DNA of 64,000 nucleotides from the NCBI RefSeq assembly GCF_016217785.1, contig NZ_JACRGA010000009.1:6335-70334 (forward strand). Direction: 5' to 3'. The first letter of the stretch is position 1, and each line of letters opens with the position of its first letter. Source of the stretch: Methanobacterium sp. (GTDB lineage Archaea; Methanobacteriota; Methanobacteria; Methanobacteriales; Methanobacteriaceae). This document shows, piece after piece, positions 26,397-35,937 of the stretch. Both the position numbers and the translations under genes were made by a program. The notes beneath the pieces are model-generated. The model made no database searches, had not been told where the DNA came from, and saw only the letters and a program-made list of their open reading frames with translations.

Positions 26397-27845
26397 GTGT
26401 TATCTTATTCTTTAACTGATGAAGAGATTGAGGAATTTATAAGGGAATCTGAAGAACTCTCTGGTGATGAGACGTTAAAAGCTTTGATGGCCTACTATGC
26501 CAAGGAGTCTCCTAAGTATGAAATACCAGAAGACCCAATAGCAACTGACGTGGTTTACCACATGATCCGGAATGAACTGAAACTGGATGGTAACCCGTCA
26601 CTGAATCTGGCCAGTTTTGTAACCACTGAAATGGATGAACACGCAGAGAAATTGTTCATGGAAAATGCTGGTAAAAACTTCGTGGATCAGGATGAATATC
26701 CCTACTCCAGTTTAATACAGGACAGGGTTATCAGCATCCTTGCTCGTCTTTACAACGCACCAGAAGATAGCAAACCCATCGGCACTAGTGTTATTGGTTC
26801 TTCAGAAGCTATAATGTTAGGATTACTGGCCCATAAATGGAACTGGAAGAAGAAACGCGAAAACGAAGGTAAATCCACGGATAAACCCAACATCATATTT
26901 GGTGAGGATGTACATGTAGTGTGGAAGAAGTTCGCACGTTACTTCGATGTAGAACCCCGTATAATACCCATGGAAGAGGATAACTACGTGATGAATGTGG
27001 ATCTGGTGAGAAAGAGTATTGATGAGAACACTATATGCGTTGGCACAGTACTGGGAACCACCTTCACTGGAGAAATGGACCCCATAAGTAAAATCAACGA
27101 CATGCTAATTGAAATCAACAAAGAAAAGGGATGGAACATCCCCATACACGTGGATGCTGCCAGTGGAGGATTTGTGGTCCCCTTCATCTACCCCGAAATG
27201 AAATGGGACTTCAGACTTTCCCATGTTCGCAGTATCAATGTTTCCGGCCATAAATACGGTCTTGTATTTCCAGGTGTTGGTTTCCTGATATTCCGGAACG
27301 AATCGGACCTACCCAATGATCTGATATTCGAGGTGAACTACTTGGGGGGTGTGATGCCTACCTACAGCCTTAACTTCTCCAAAGGGGCCAGTACAATTAT
27401 TGCCCAGTATTTCAACCTTCTAGCAATTGGAAGAAATGGATACACGGCTATTATGGGACTACTATTTAATAATGCAGAATACCTGGCCCGGAAGATGGAT
27501 TCCAGTGGAAAATTCAAGGTAATCAACAACGAAACCCGAATCTTGCCACTGGTGGCATTTGAGCTGGATGAAAAATGTAATTTTGATGTTTTCAACTTTT
27601 CTGAGAGAATAAGACAGAAAGGATGGATAATCCCCGCCTACACACTACCTAAAAATGCTGAGGATAAAGCCATACTGCGCATTGTAATCAGACTCACCAT
27701 GAGCCGGGAACAGGTAAACATCCTTTACAATGACCTGTTGGATGCCTATGATAGCCTGGAAAAAGACATTGATGAAGTTCTAAGATATGCAAAGCATCAG
27801 GAAAATATACAGGCTTCCAGAGACCATCATGATACTATCTGCTGA
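26397..27845 (+). CDS. gadB: PLP-dependent glutamate decarboxylase-like protein
   Basis: I place the start at GTG 26397, 3 bases after GGGGGGTGGA, rather than at the ATG at 26361 that overruns this ribosome binding site; this gives ~482 residues. The fold-type I PLP signatures are clear: GSSEAIMLGLLAHKWNW, IHVDAASGGFVVPF (the Asp binding the pyridine nitrogen) and INVSGHKYGLVF, whose lysine near residue 285 forms the Schiff base. Members of this group decarboxylate glutamate. Close archaeal relatives use tyrosine or aspartate (MfnA, coenzyme precursors), but those are ~100 residues shorter. It stands alone as a single-gene unit. Confidence 0.85.
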   Translation: MLSYSLTDEEIEEFIRESEELSGDETLKALMAYYAKESPKYEIPEDPIATDVVYHMIRNELKLDGNPSLNLASFVTTEMDEHAEKLFMENAGKNFVDQDEYPYSSLIQDRVISILARLYNAPEDSKPIGTSVIGSSEAIMLGLLAHKWNWKKKRENEGKSTDKPNIIFGEDVHVVWKKFARYFDVEPRIIPMEEDNYVMNVDLVRKSIDENTICVGTVLGTTFTGEMDPISKINDMLIEINKEKGWNIPIHVDAASGGFVVPFIYPEMKWDFRLSHVRSINVSGHKYGLVFPGVGFLIFRNESDLPNDLIFEVNYLGGVMPTYSLNFSKGASTIIAQYFNLLAIGRNGYTAIMGLLFNNAEYLARKMDSSGKFKVINNETRILPLVAFELDEKCNFDVFNFSERIRQKGWIIPAYTLPKNAEDKAILRIVIRLTMSREQVNILYNDLLDAYDSLEKDIDEVLRYAKHQENIQASRDHHDTIC

Positions 27846-28119
27846 GAGTTTACCTACCTTATTTTTTTAGAACTAACTTTGAGAGTGAATTTATTATAAT
27901 TTCATTAAAGAGGATTCTATCTCCAATAAATGATTAATATTCCCAATTACGATAAAGAATCTTAATAAAGATTATTTCTCCATAATATGAATAATTGTCT
28001 TAATAAAGGATTAATTATCTTATAATATGATTTCTACCCCATTCTCTAATAATAATTATCCATTTGATTATAGAACTGCATTCTGATTCAAGTTGTGTTG
28101 TTAAAATAAAGAAGTTTAG

Positions 28120-28200
28120 TTACACGCGACACATTACCAGTCCTATTAGTAAAACTATGGAAAATATTCCAACAATAGTGATGGTTTCTCTGTTATTCAT
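28120..28200 (-). CDS. 26-residue membrane microprotein
   Basis: A very short frame runs from ATG at 28200 to TAA at 28120. The ATG follows TAAGGAGGTGTTTGA, a near-perfect Shine-Dalgarno at ideal spacing and one of the strongest in the window. The product MNNRETITIVGIFSIVLLIG then LVMCRV is a polar start plus one membrane helix. It lies alone in an ~800-base gap between gadB and a repeat pseudogene. The strong translation signal argues that it is real; the function is unknown. Confidence 0.7.
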   Translation of the reverse strand: MNNRETITIVGIFSIVLLIGLVMCRV

Positions 28201-28445
28201 TCAAACACCTCCTTATAGATATTAGTGCCTAACATTATTATGGGGTTCAATCATTATAATCTTATTTTAATATTATAAATATATTCCAACATTATTCTAT
28301 AATAACAACAATTAGTATTATGCAGTTGATATAATAAAATCAGATGGGCCTAAGAATAAACAGGGGACTGTTTAAGGAATAACCAAAACAGGGGACATGG
28401 TTTAAAAGATAATCAAGCTAGTAATCTTAAAGCGGCCTGGTTTGG

Positions 28446-28861
28446 GAAGAAGAAATAGGACGCTCTGGTGAGTAGATACTGGACTATTTAGTGAAGTCGA
28501 AACAGGTCTTTCAGGATAGATGGAAAGGGTTCGAGTCGGTGAAGATGAAACCGGTCTAGCTGGAGATGCAGAAAGCAAACGCTCTGGTGAAGATGAAAGT
28601 ATTCTGGTTGGAGATGAGGATAAAAGGCGGAGGCGAATTTAAAATGAACATACTGAGATCAAGGACTTGGCATTTTCCCAGGAAAATGAAGCAGCAATAA
28701 CATTAACATTGGAATTAGTGGATGAATCCGGAGAATATGCAGAAGTAATACTTCCACCCAACATTACTGAAGATGATAAAAGGATTGTTAAAACTGTTAA
28801 GATGAACTTACTGCCCATAACAATCTCCCCCCTCCCAAAAGAATTTCATACTCCCCTTTAA
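28446..28861 (+). pseudogene. Decayed octapeptide-repeat gene
   Basis: Reading one frame from 28472 through the stops at 28517-28519 (TAG) and 28640-28642 (TAA) to 28861 gives a single recognisable protein. Successive eight-residue units include VDTGLFSE, VETGLSG*, MERVRVGE, DETGLAGD, AESKRSGE, DESILVGD and EDKRRRRI. They are followed by a normal-looking C-terminal domain (from EIKDLAFSQENEAAITL to PKEFHTPL). Upstream, EEEIGRSGE is in another frame, so a frameshift is also present. The repeat unit is (D/E)(T/S)xxxxG(D/E), 24 bases long. The gene is broken by at least two stops and one shift. The C-terminal domain may still be translated from TTG 28667, but no ribosome binding site supports this. 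Confidence 0.6.
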
Positions 28862-28968
28862 TATAATCTGAAAATATTCTAGATAGAATTCTAGATTAGA
28901 TCTATATTTTTAACTTAAAATTTTCCCCATAAATGTATTAAAAAATTATTGAATATTTTTAGGTTAGA

Positions 28969-29964
28969 TCATGACCAACCAAGTAAGATTATGGCCACTG
29001 CCAGGTAAATGGCCAGGGTGGCAATGTCACTGAAGATAGTGGCCAGTGGACCGGTAGCCAGTGCGGGGTCGTAGTTAAATTTTCGTAAAATCAGGGGTGC
29101 TAAGGTGTTGATGGTTACCGAAGCAATTATGCTAAAAAACAGTGCCAGGAAAATTATAACCCCCAATATCAGGTTTTGGCGGGTGAGATAGGCCAGTAAA
29201 GCTGCAAAAGCACCGGATGCAAGTGCCAGTACGGTGGCTACCAGTATTTCCCTGGTTAAATATTTTCGAACATCTAAATGTGTGTCCAGGGCCATACTTC
29301 GAATAATCAAGGCTTCAGTCTGGGCCCCGGCAGCATCACTCATATACACCATCACCGGTATGAAACTAGCCAGGGCAATGAAACTGGCCAGAAGCTCCTC
29401 AAACTGGGCAATTAATGATGCGGCCAGTGTACCACCAATAACTCCAATAATGAGCCATGGCAGACGTGAACGGATCATATGGATGGCTGATGAATGTATG
29501 GATATGTATTCATCCCCAACACGGTGAAATATACCTCCAAAGTTAAAAACATCACTCTGCACTTCCAGGTTGAAAATCTGGAGTATGGTATCATAGGGCA
29601 CCACACCCATGAACCTGCCTTCCTCATTTACCACGGGTATGGACTTCAAACCATGAGACAATGCCAGATAAACCAGTCTTCCCTGATCAGTGGTGACATC
29701 GGCGGTTACCAGATCACGGACCATGATCTCGGAGGCCTTAACAGTTTTATCCACGGTAACCAGGATATCTTTAATTGAAATAACCCCAACCAGGGTGTTA
29801 ATTTTATCAGTGAGGTATATGTAATCTAGACTATTGAATTGGGATGATTTATCAACTAAGACCTCTTTAATTTTCCCAATGGTATCATCTGCACTGAAAA
29901 CAGGGACCTCTGTTACCATGTTGTATCCGGCAGTTTTCTCAGGATATTCAAGTGTGGCTTCCAT
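28969..29964 (-). CDS. MgtE-like divalent cation transporter with CBS domains
   Basis: The 331-residue protein has two CBS motifs at ~10-125 (VPVFSADDTIGKIKE ... GLKSIPVVNEEGRFMGVV), which sense cytosolic Mg2+ or nucleotides. A five-helix MgtE channel domain follows from ~165, with the conserved VYMSDAAGAQTEALIIRSMAL holding the pore aspartate. The N-terminal superhelical domain of bacterial MgtE is missing, so this is the short archaeal form. It lies in the membrane and takes up Mg2+ (or Co2+). It has a single-gene layout. Confidence 0.85.
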   Translation of the reverse strand: MEATLEYPEKTAGYNMVTEVPVFSADDTIGKIKEVLVDKSSQFNSLDYIYLTDKINTLVGVISIKDILVTVDKTVKASEIMVRDLVTADVTTDQGRLVYLALSHGLKSIPVVNEEGRFMGVVPYDTILQIFNLEVQSDVFNFGGIFHRVGDEYISIHSSAIHMIRSRLPWLIIGVIGGTLAASLIAQFEELLASFIALASFIPVMVYMSDAAGAQTEALIIRSMALDTHLDVRKYLTREILVATVLALASGAFAALLAYLTRQNLILGVIIFLALFFSIIASVTINTLAPLILRKFNYDPALATGPLATIFSDIATLAIYLAVAIILLGWS

Positions 29965-30317
29965 TTTACTGTCACTTCTCCAGGATAATTAATAATCGTA
30001 GTAAATCTATAGCACGGGCTTTGTTAAAAAAGCTACTATTAATGCACTGGTGAAAACTTCCCATGCAAATCACATCTTCCTAGATTTTCACATCACTTAA
30101 AATGTTTAATAAAACCTTTAAAATTTATTTTTTAAAAAACCACCCAAGCCCCCTATAGATCATTTTATAGGTACCAAAAATCAATATATAAATACTGAAT
30201 TTTAAGTGAATTTTAAGCCGCTTTTTTTTAGTATTAATTTAAAAATAAATTTACGGAGCTGATTTTACGTTAAATAATATTACAGGATATATTCCTATAA
30301 TTTCCACTGTTTTAGGA
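29965..30317. other. Divergent gap with a Shine-Dalgarno-like site and uncertain start of the next gene
   Basis: AT-rich promoter region between the MgtE-like gene and the 30318 gene. CGGAGCTGAT at 30254-30263 lies in frame upstream of that gene, and the frame from 30267 would add GYIPIISTVLGVIMGL, a membrane helix. No other feature was seen. Confidence 0.45.
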
Positions 30318-30857
30318 GTGATTATGGGATTGGCCTCTAGTGAGATAAGCAACTTACGAAGGGATAGAAGGTCAAAGAGAAGGAAAATAAACTCTACTCG
30401 AACGTTAATTTCCCTTGAAAATGATAAAAATATGGAATTACTTAAGGATTTCTGGTATAAATTAAACAAAGATGCCGAAAGTGAAGTTGTGGGGGATGAG
30501 TTGAAGATCCTCCTGGCCCATCGGCTGATTAAAATGCCTATGCCTTCATGGAATGAGATAATGTGGAGAAACCAGGCATCACTACTGGCAATAACCTTCA
30601 CTGATAAAGAAATAATCTCCATATCCTCTTTTAATAACTGTCTGGAACTTCTTAAATCTATTTATTCTAAATTAATAGATCTGGATACTAAAGACAGGGA
30701 ATATAACAGCACATATGCTTCCAGTGGAGTTAAATTATCTTCATTTCCACGTTCAAAACGTTTTAAAGAGGAAGCGCCTGGTTTGTGGGATGAGTTTGAG
30801 GAGATAACCCTCAACCTAATAGAAAAAGGCAATCCTCTCACCAGAACTAAAAAATGA
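30318..30857 (+). CDS. Hypothetical protein, probably N-terminally membrane-anchored
   Basis: The frame from GTG 30318 gives 179 residues beginning MIMGLASSEISNLRRDRRSKRRK. The same frame is open further left and reads LNNITGYIPIISTVLGVIMG, a perfect signal-anchor followed by the basic RRDRRSKRRK stop-transfer. That extension has the GGAGCTGAT site but no ATG, GTG or TTG at the right distance (ACG at 30267 is at 8 bases). The soluble part is helical with MPMPSWNEIMWRNQASLLA. I do not recognise the family. Confidence 0.6.
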   Translation: MIMGLASSEISNLRRDRRSKRRKINSTRTLISLENDKNMELLKDFWYKLNKDAESEVVGDELKILLAHRLIKMPMPSWNEIMWRNQASLLAITFTDKEIISISSFNNCLELLKSIYSKLIDLDTKDREYNSTYASSGVKLSSFPRSKRFKEEAPGLWDEFEEITLNLIEKGNPLTRTKK

Positions 30858-30938
30858 ATAATCTTCAGTACTAAAAAATGAATGATCTTCAAATAATTTT
30901 TTCACATACTGCAGGATATGTTTCTAAGTTATGATAAA

Positions 30939-33755
30939 TCAATCTTCTAAAATACCATTTAAATTATTCGTAGCATCTTCATTCAAAGGATTAATAACCA
31001 AAGCCTTCCTATAGGCAGTTATAGCTCCTTCTTTATCACCTAGTGCCTCAAGCGCCATGCCCAGTATACACCAGGCATCATCCCAATCAGACCTGATTTT
31101 AATGAGATTATTCGAGGCATCTTTACTTTCAGGATAGCTACCAGTTTTATGCAAGGAAACTGCCATATAATAAAGAGCTTCAGCATCTTCTTCTTGATTC
31201 TTAAGGACTTTCTGAAAGGATTCAATAGCTTCTTCATGTTTTTCCTGTTTTGCCAGGATCATACCCTTATACTTCAATGCAGAAAGGTTACCTTCATCCA
31301 TTTCCAGAACTTTCTGGAAGCATTCCAGTGATTCTTTAAGGTTTCCGTTAAGATAGAATGATTCACCCTTCAGGGTAAGATTTTCAGGGTTTTCAAATTC
31401 TTGATAACCTTCTGCACCCACCATTGGAGGTTTAAAAGGCGAAGTGGTGGTTTCCATATGATCATAAGTTATATTAGTGGGTAGATCTACACTTTCACCA
31501 TTCATCATCTTCAGAATAGATTCTAAGATGAAAATAGTTCCCTTTTTATGTAATGGTTTATTATCATTACCACACTTAGGGGAATAAATACAGGTAGGGC
31601 ATCCTTTACGGCACTGACAGCTTTTCACCATGTCCCGGGTTACTTCAACCAGTTTTTCCATTACCTCAACTGCTTTCTCTGCCAGGCCAATACCACCCTC
31701 ATAGGCATCATAGATGAAAATAGTTGCCTTACCTGTCTCAGGATGGTAATTGGTGGATAAACCCCCAATATCGAAACGGTCACAGAGTACTAGTAAGGGG
31801 AACATGGAGATAAGGGCATGTTCTGCGCCGTGCAGGCTACCAGGGTAGGCATCCTTTTTGGTGAAAATATTTTCCAATGTATCCTGGACTAATCCCGGGA
31901 CAGTGAACCATAAACCACGCGTATGATACTTTAATGGGGGTAACTCCAGGTTATGAGTGGATAGGGTTTTCCCGTAAATCATTGTCTTGTATTTATAGAA
32001 ATCCTGGGTAACCTTAACCTCACCAAAGGAAACACTGAAATTACCTATCCGTCTGGAGCTAATCTCCTTTTCAATGGAAACATCCACATTTTTAAGGGCC
32101 TGGGTATGGTATTCCACATCCATCTTCTTAACATTGATGGTTCTTTTGACCAGGTCGAAACTGTCCACGGTGTAGGTTTCACCCTGGTTGATGAGTACTG
32201 CTCCTTCGTGGGCTTCACTGTAGGCATGCTGACGGTCCATGGTCTCCATTAGTCGTTTATTATGGAAAACCTTAAAGTGGTCACTGGATATCTGATCCAG
32301 GCTGATGTTCATGGCCGGACTTTTAAGCCCTATATAGGTTAACCCAATTAGGGTTTCCTTTACCAGTCCGCCCTGACGAATAGCCTCCAGAGTATCATAA
32401 TCTGCTTCAAAATATTTTTCAAAATCATCCACTGTTAATGGTAATTCTTTAACCGCACACATAAGATGTCCCTGGGTTATTTTCTTGTTCTGAAGGTCGA
32501 TGACTGCATTCTCATGACTTTTGTGGAAAAGGAATTCAGGGTGCTTCATGAGGTACTGGTCAAGGGCGTTTTCAAAGGCCACCATAATGACCAGTGACTC
32601 ATTTTCTGCACGTCCTGCACGTCCTGCCTGCTGCCAGGTGCTGATCATGGTTCCAGGGTAGCCGCTGATAATCACACTATCTAAACTACCAATATCCAAT
32701 CCCAGCTCCAGGGCATTGGTGCAGGTCACACCCACCAGACTACCGGTTTTAAGTCCCTTCTCAATTTTACGTCTCTCTTGGGCCAGATAACCAGACCTGT
32801 AGGCGGTTATACGGTTGACCAGGTCTGGTTTTGTTTCGTTTAACTCTCTTTTAGTCCACATGGCAATGATTTCTGCCATTTTACGGCTGACAGTGAAACA
32901 TAAAGTCTGGAGATCGTTAGTGACCATGAGCTGGAACAGGTTCTTGGTCTCCTGGTGGGTGGAAAGATCACCCCACTTGGCAAAGGGGTTATAAAGAATG
33001 AAATGTTTCTTCCCACTGGGAGAAGTATCCTGGTTAACCTCCTGGAAACTCATACCCACCAGGTTACGGCTGAACTCATCAGGGTTGGCCAGGGTGGCTG
33101 ATGAGAGAATGAACTGAGGGTAACTGCCGTAATGGTTACAGATTCGTCTTAATCTACGGATGAGGAATGCTACATTGGATCCGAAAACACCACGGTAATG
33201 ATGGGCCTCATCAATTACCACGTACTTCAGGTTCTTGTAAAAACGTGACCACTGGTGATGCCAATCCATTATAAGGTGTAACATGTAAGGGTTGGTGAGA
33301 ATTAAACGTGAGTTTTCCTTAATCCAGGGACGGATATTCTTGGGAGTGTCACCATCGTAGATATTGGGTTTAAAATCCAATCCACAGGATGATTCCAGGT
33401 GTTTTAAGACATTTAACTGGTCATTAGCCAGTGCCTTGGCTGGGTAAATGTAAAGGGCAGTGGCCTCTTCCTCACGGCTTAAAGTTTCAACAATAGCCAG
33501 GTTAAATGCAAGGGTTTTACCAGAAGCAGTGGGAGTGGTTATAAGAACATTTTCACCTTCCCTGATGAGCTCGGTGGCTTCAACCTGGTGTTGGTAGAGT
33601 TTTATACGACTGTCCTGGAGATATTTCTGCAAGGATAAAGGGAGTTCTTTCACTTCACCGTACTGTGCCTGGCGTTCATTGAGGGTTTCAATGTGTTCCA
33701 CCTTCCTGCGGAAGATTCTATTTTTTTCCAGGGTTTCAAGGACGTTTTTAAGCAT
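30939..33755 (-). CDS. Hrq1/MrfA (YprA)-type DEAD helicase with DUF1998 and C-terminal TPR
   Basis: The 938-residue protein starts with an SF2 helicase core: Q-like LYQHQVEA, Walker A TTPTASGKTLAF, VIDEAHHYRG, LSSATLANP, then motif VI QQAGRAGRA. A DUF1998 region follows with the zinc cluster CQCRKGCPTC and CGN near 720-740. Family members unwind DNA 3'-5' and act in repair of crosslinks (MrfA in Bacillus, Hrq1 in fungi). Residues ~783-938 are four to five TPR repeats (AIESFQKVLKNQEEDAEALYY and similar), which the standard family lacks and which may recruit a partner. It has a single-gene layout. Confidence 0.88.
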   Translation of the reverse strand: MLKNVLETLEKNRIFRRKVEHIETLNERQAQYGEVKELPLSLQKYLQDSRIKLYQHQVEATELIREGENVLITTPTASGKTLAFNLAIVETLSREEEATALYIYPAKALANDQLNVLKHLESSCGLDFKPNIYDGDTPKNIRPWIKENSRLILTNPYMLHLIMDWHHQWSRFYKNLKYVVIDEAHHYRGVFGSNVAFLIRRLRRICNHYGSYPQFILSSATLANPDEFSRNLVGMSFQEVNQDTSPSGKKHFILYNPFAKWGDLSTHQETKNLFQLMVTNDLQTLCFTVSRKMAEIIAMWTKRELNETKPDLVNRITAYRSGYLAQERRKIEKGLKTGSLVGVTCTNALELGLDIGSLDSVIISGYPGTMISTWQQAGRAGRAENESLVIMVAFENALDQYLMKHPEFLFHKSHENAVIDLQNKKITQGHLMCAVKELPLTVDDFEKYFEADYDTLEAIRQGGLVKETLIGLTYIGLKSPAMNISLDQISSDHFKVFHNKRLMETMDRQHAYSEAHEGAVLINQGETYTVDSFDLVKRTINVKKMDVEYHTQALKNVDVSIEKEISSRRIGNFSVSFGEVKVTQDFYKYKTMIYGKTLSTHNLELPPLKYHTRGLWFTVPGLVQDTLENIFTKKDAYPGSLHGAEHALISMFPLLVLCDRFDIGGLSTNYHPETGKATIFIYDAYEGGIGLAEKAVEVMEKLVEVTRDMVKSCQCRKGCPTCIYSPKCGNDNKPLHKKGTIFILESILKMMNGESVDLPTNITYDHMETTTSPFKPPMVGAEGYQEFENPENLTLKGESFYLNGNLKESLECFQKVLEMDEGNLSALKYKGMILAKQEKHEEAIESFQKVLKNQEEDAEALYYMAVSLHKTGSYPESKDASNNLIKIRSDWDDAWCILGMALEALGDKEGAITAYRKALVINPLNEDATNNLNGILED

Positions 33756-33871
33756 TTAAATCAGGGTTAATAAATAGGGGTTTATACAAAACTATTTTAA
33801 AACAATTCTATTATAATTTCCCCCTTAATTAATTAAAACCTATTAATTAATTTAAAATAATAATCCTTTAA

Positions 33872-34354
33872 TTAAAATAATCTGGTCTGGTAATCGCTTC
33901 TAACCTTTTCCAGATCACCATTTCCCTTTATATGGGTTATCTGGAAGTTATGTTTGAGTAAGGATTGACTGATGAGGTGGTGGCGGTGGCAGTGGGATGG
34001 ATCCTCTTCACTGCACATAATAACAATCTTATTATCCCTGGCAAGTTCCAGGAGTATCCTGAGCCCTTCCTGGTACTTATCATCCTCTTCCAGGAGGTGG
34101 TAGAGGAGTTCCCCTTCATGGTAGAACTTCGCATCATCTGGTTTTCCACCAATCTTATTCCCCAGATAAACGTACTCTATCTGGTATTCTTTTAATCCTT
34201 CTTCCAGGGGTTTTTTACTGAAGTAGGGTGTGTATTTACTGTAGGGCCTGGTTCGAACATCCACCACCATCTGGATATCCTGTTTCTGGATTAACTCCAT
34301 GAATCTGGAGAAGGGATGGTTGCTGTGGCCGATGGTGAAAATTATAGTTGACAT
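33872..34354 (-). CDS. DUF488 family protein
   Basis: The protein begins at ATG 34354 (the frame also opens at GTG 34360). IFTIGHSNHPFSRFMEL and MVVDVRTRPYSKYTPYF are the DUF488 signatures, with LGNKIGGKP and the histidine-rich SEEDPSHCHRHHLIS near the end. DUF488 proteins are small, widespread and of unknown activity. The conserved D, R, C and H residues suggest a catalytic or nucleic-acid role. It is on the same strand as the helicase, about 115 bases upstream. Confidence 0.8.
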   Translation of the reverse strand: MSTIIFTIGHSNHPFSRFMELIQKQDIQMVVDVRTRPYSKYTPYFSKKPLEEGLKEYQIEYVYLGNKIGGKPDDAKFYHEGELLYHLLEEDDKYQEGLRILLELARDNKIVIMCSEEDPSHCHRHHLISQSLLKHNFQITHIKGNGDLEKVRSDYQTRLF

Positions 34355-34424
34355 AATCACTTATTTGTTTGTTTTGTTTAATTTATAGGTGTAAGTGGAA
34401 AAACAGTTTTTCAGTGGTATTTTT

Positions 34425-34453
34425 TATATTCCATGGAGTTTATATTCCATGGA
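34425..34453. repeat. 13-bp direct repeat TATATTCCATGGA
   Basis: Two exact copies at 34425-34437 and 34441-34453, separated by three bases, lie between the DUF488 gene and the 34479 gene. They could form a regulatory site or be slippage products. Confidence 0.6.
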
Positions 34454-34478
34454 TGAGTCTGATCCCTTTAAAAATTTG

Positions 34479-34793
34479 TTATTCCTTATATTCAACTTTG
34501 AAATCCTTCCATGGGTTTTTACCACTTTTCGAGGGTTGTTTGCCATTGAAAGTTATGCGGACTTCGTTACCCATGTCCACTTTTTTCATTAACTCATCCA
34601 GGACTGTGGAACCCCACACCTTCATTTCACCTTCAGAGGTTCTGAAAGTGTAAAGGTTGCTCTTGAACTGGCCCACATTTTCTTCCAGGTCAATGTATTT
34701 CCCCTGTAATGCTTCTCCTATGGCTGCGGGTTCCCAAAAAACAGGTTTTTCAATCTCCTCTTCATCTCTTTTAACTTCTTTCCACTGGCTCAT
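34479..34793 (-). CDS. Hypothetical OB-fold-like protein
   Basis: The 104-residue protein has a strand-rich middle (FWEPAAIGEALQGKYIDLEENVG, NLYTFRTSEGEMKVWGSTVLDEL, EVRITFNGKQPSKSGKNPWKDFKVEY). The spacing and the basic loop KQPSKSGKNP recall small OB-fold ssDNA-binding proteins seen in phages and archaea, but I do not recognise a named family. The ATG at 34793 has no obvious ribosome binding site. Confidence 0.55.
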   Translation of the reverse strand: MSQWKEVKRDEEEIEKPVFWEPAAIGEALQGKYIDLEENVGQFKSNLYTFRTSEGEMKVWGSTVLDELMKKVDMGNEVRITFNGKQPSKSGKNPWKDFKVEYKE

Positions 34794-35214
34794 TTTTTAT
34801 TCCTCTTTTATTTAGTAATATCAATAACAATTAAACTTTGTATTATATCTTAAATTTTCTTCTATTTCTCTTAATCTCTGGCATCTCCTTTATTATTTTA
34901 ACCATAAGGGGATTTATACTTACTTCTTGACCATAATGAGTTGGTTAAAGGATAAGATAATCGTCATTTTAACCTTTCTTCAAAGCCTTTTTTAGCATTT
35001 TTTTAGTTCATTTCGTTTGAATTTTTGATATTAAAACCAATGATCTTCAAATCCTGCATATTATAAATTAATATAATAGTAATAATATAAATTTGATGGT
35101 AATTACAATCTTTACATTCTTCCCCAATTTGGGCTTAAAAAATTAATAATGGATTTATCTTAGATTTGTCTGAATAATGTGAATTTATTTTAAAAAATAA
35201 AAGAAAAATGGGAT
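34794..35214. other. AT-rich gap, no gene seen
   Basis: About 420 bases between two minus-strand genes. It holds TATA-like runs near 35065-35095 and no ORF of note. It is presumably the promoter of the 34479 gene and the 3' end of the ABC exporter operon. Confidence 0.5.
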
Positions 35215-35904
35215 TTAGCTTTCAATAACCCCATCTCTGATTCGCATTACCCGTGTATCCTTGGTGGTGTCCACGTCATGTGTAACCATAATCACGGTGG
35301 TGCCTTCATCGTTAACCTGGTGTAAAAGGTTGATTATGTTCTCGGTGGCCTCGGTGTCCAGGTTTCCGGTGGGTTCATCTGCCAGGATGAATTTAGGATT
35401 GTTAACCAGGGCCCGGGCAATGGCCACCCTTTGCCTTTCTCCCCCGGAAAGTTTGGATGGAAGATAGTTCATCCGGGGACCCAGACCAACAATCTCCACG
35501 CACTCTTCTGCCCTTCGAGTTCTGGAAGATTTATCCATCTTCTTATCTCCACTCAGGTTCCTCATGGGGAACCCTACATTATCACGGACAGTTAACGCTG
35601 GTAGGAGGTTAAATGTCTGGAATATATATCCAATATTTTCTGCACGCATTTTAGTAAGTTCCCCATCCTTCATGGAGGAAATTTCCTTCTCACCAATGAA
35701 GAGATCGCCCCTGGTAGGGGTGTCCAGACCTCCGATCATGTTGAGGAGGGTTGATTTACCAGACCCAGATGGGCCCATTATGGACACAAATTCACCCTCA
35801 TCAACGGTTATATTCAATCCTCTTAGAGCGTGGACCTCTGTGCTGTCCAGTTTATAAGTTTTCCAGAGTCCCTCTCCCTTAACTAAACCTTTCATATTAA
35901 ACAC
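35215..35904 (-). CDS. MacB/LolD-type ABC transporter ATP-binding protein
   Basis: The 229-residue ATPase has Walker A GPSGSGKSTLLNMIGG, Q-loop FQTFNLLP, signature LSGGERQRVAIARAL and Walker B FILADEPTGNLD. It drives the FtsX-like permease encoded 33 bases upstream on the same transcript. AGGTGTG precedes the ATG at 35904. Such pairs export peptides, lipoproteins or act in cell-surface stress resistance. Confidence 0.93.
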   Translation of the reverse strand: MFNMKGLVKGEGLWKTYKLDSTEVHALRGLNITVDEGEFVSIMGPSGSGKSTLLNMIGGLDTPTRGDLFIGEKEISSMKDGELTKMRAENIGYIFQTFNLLPALTVRDNVGFPMRNLSGDKKMDKSSRTRRAEECVEIVGLGPRMNYLPSKLSGGERQRVAIARALVNNPKFILADEPTGNLDTEATENIINLLHQVNDEGTTVIMVTHDVDTTKDTRVMRIRDGVIES

Positions 35905-35937
35905 ACCTTCTAATTTGATATTTTTTCATGATAATCT

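Noticed and set aside
28520..28540. GGGTTCGAGTC resembling a tRNA T-loop
   Set aside because: No acceptor, D or anticodon stem can be built around it. It lies inside the octapeptide-repeat pseudogene.
31040..31237. Minus-strand ORFs inside the TPR part of the helicase and similar overlapping ORFs elsewhere
   Set aside because: They are shadows of the long coding frame, with no ribosome binding site and no recognisable domain.
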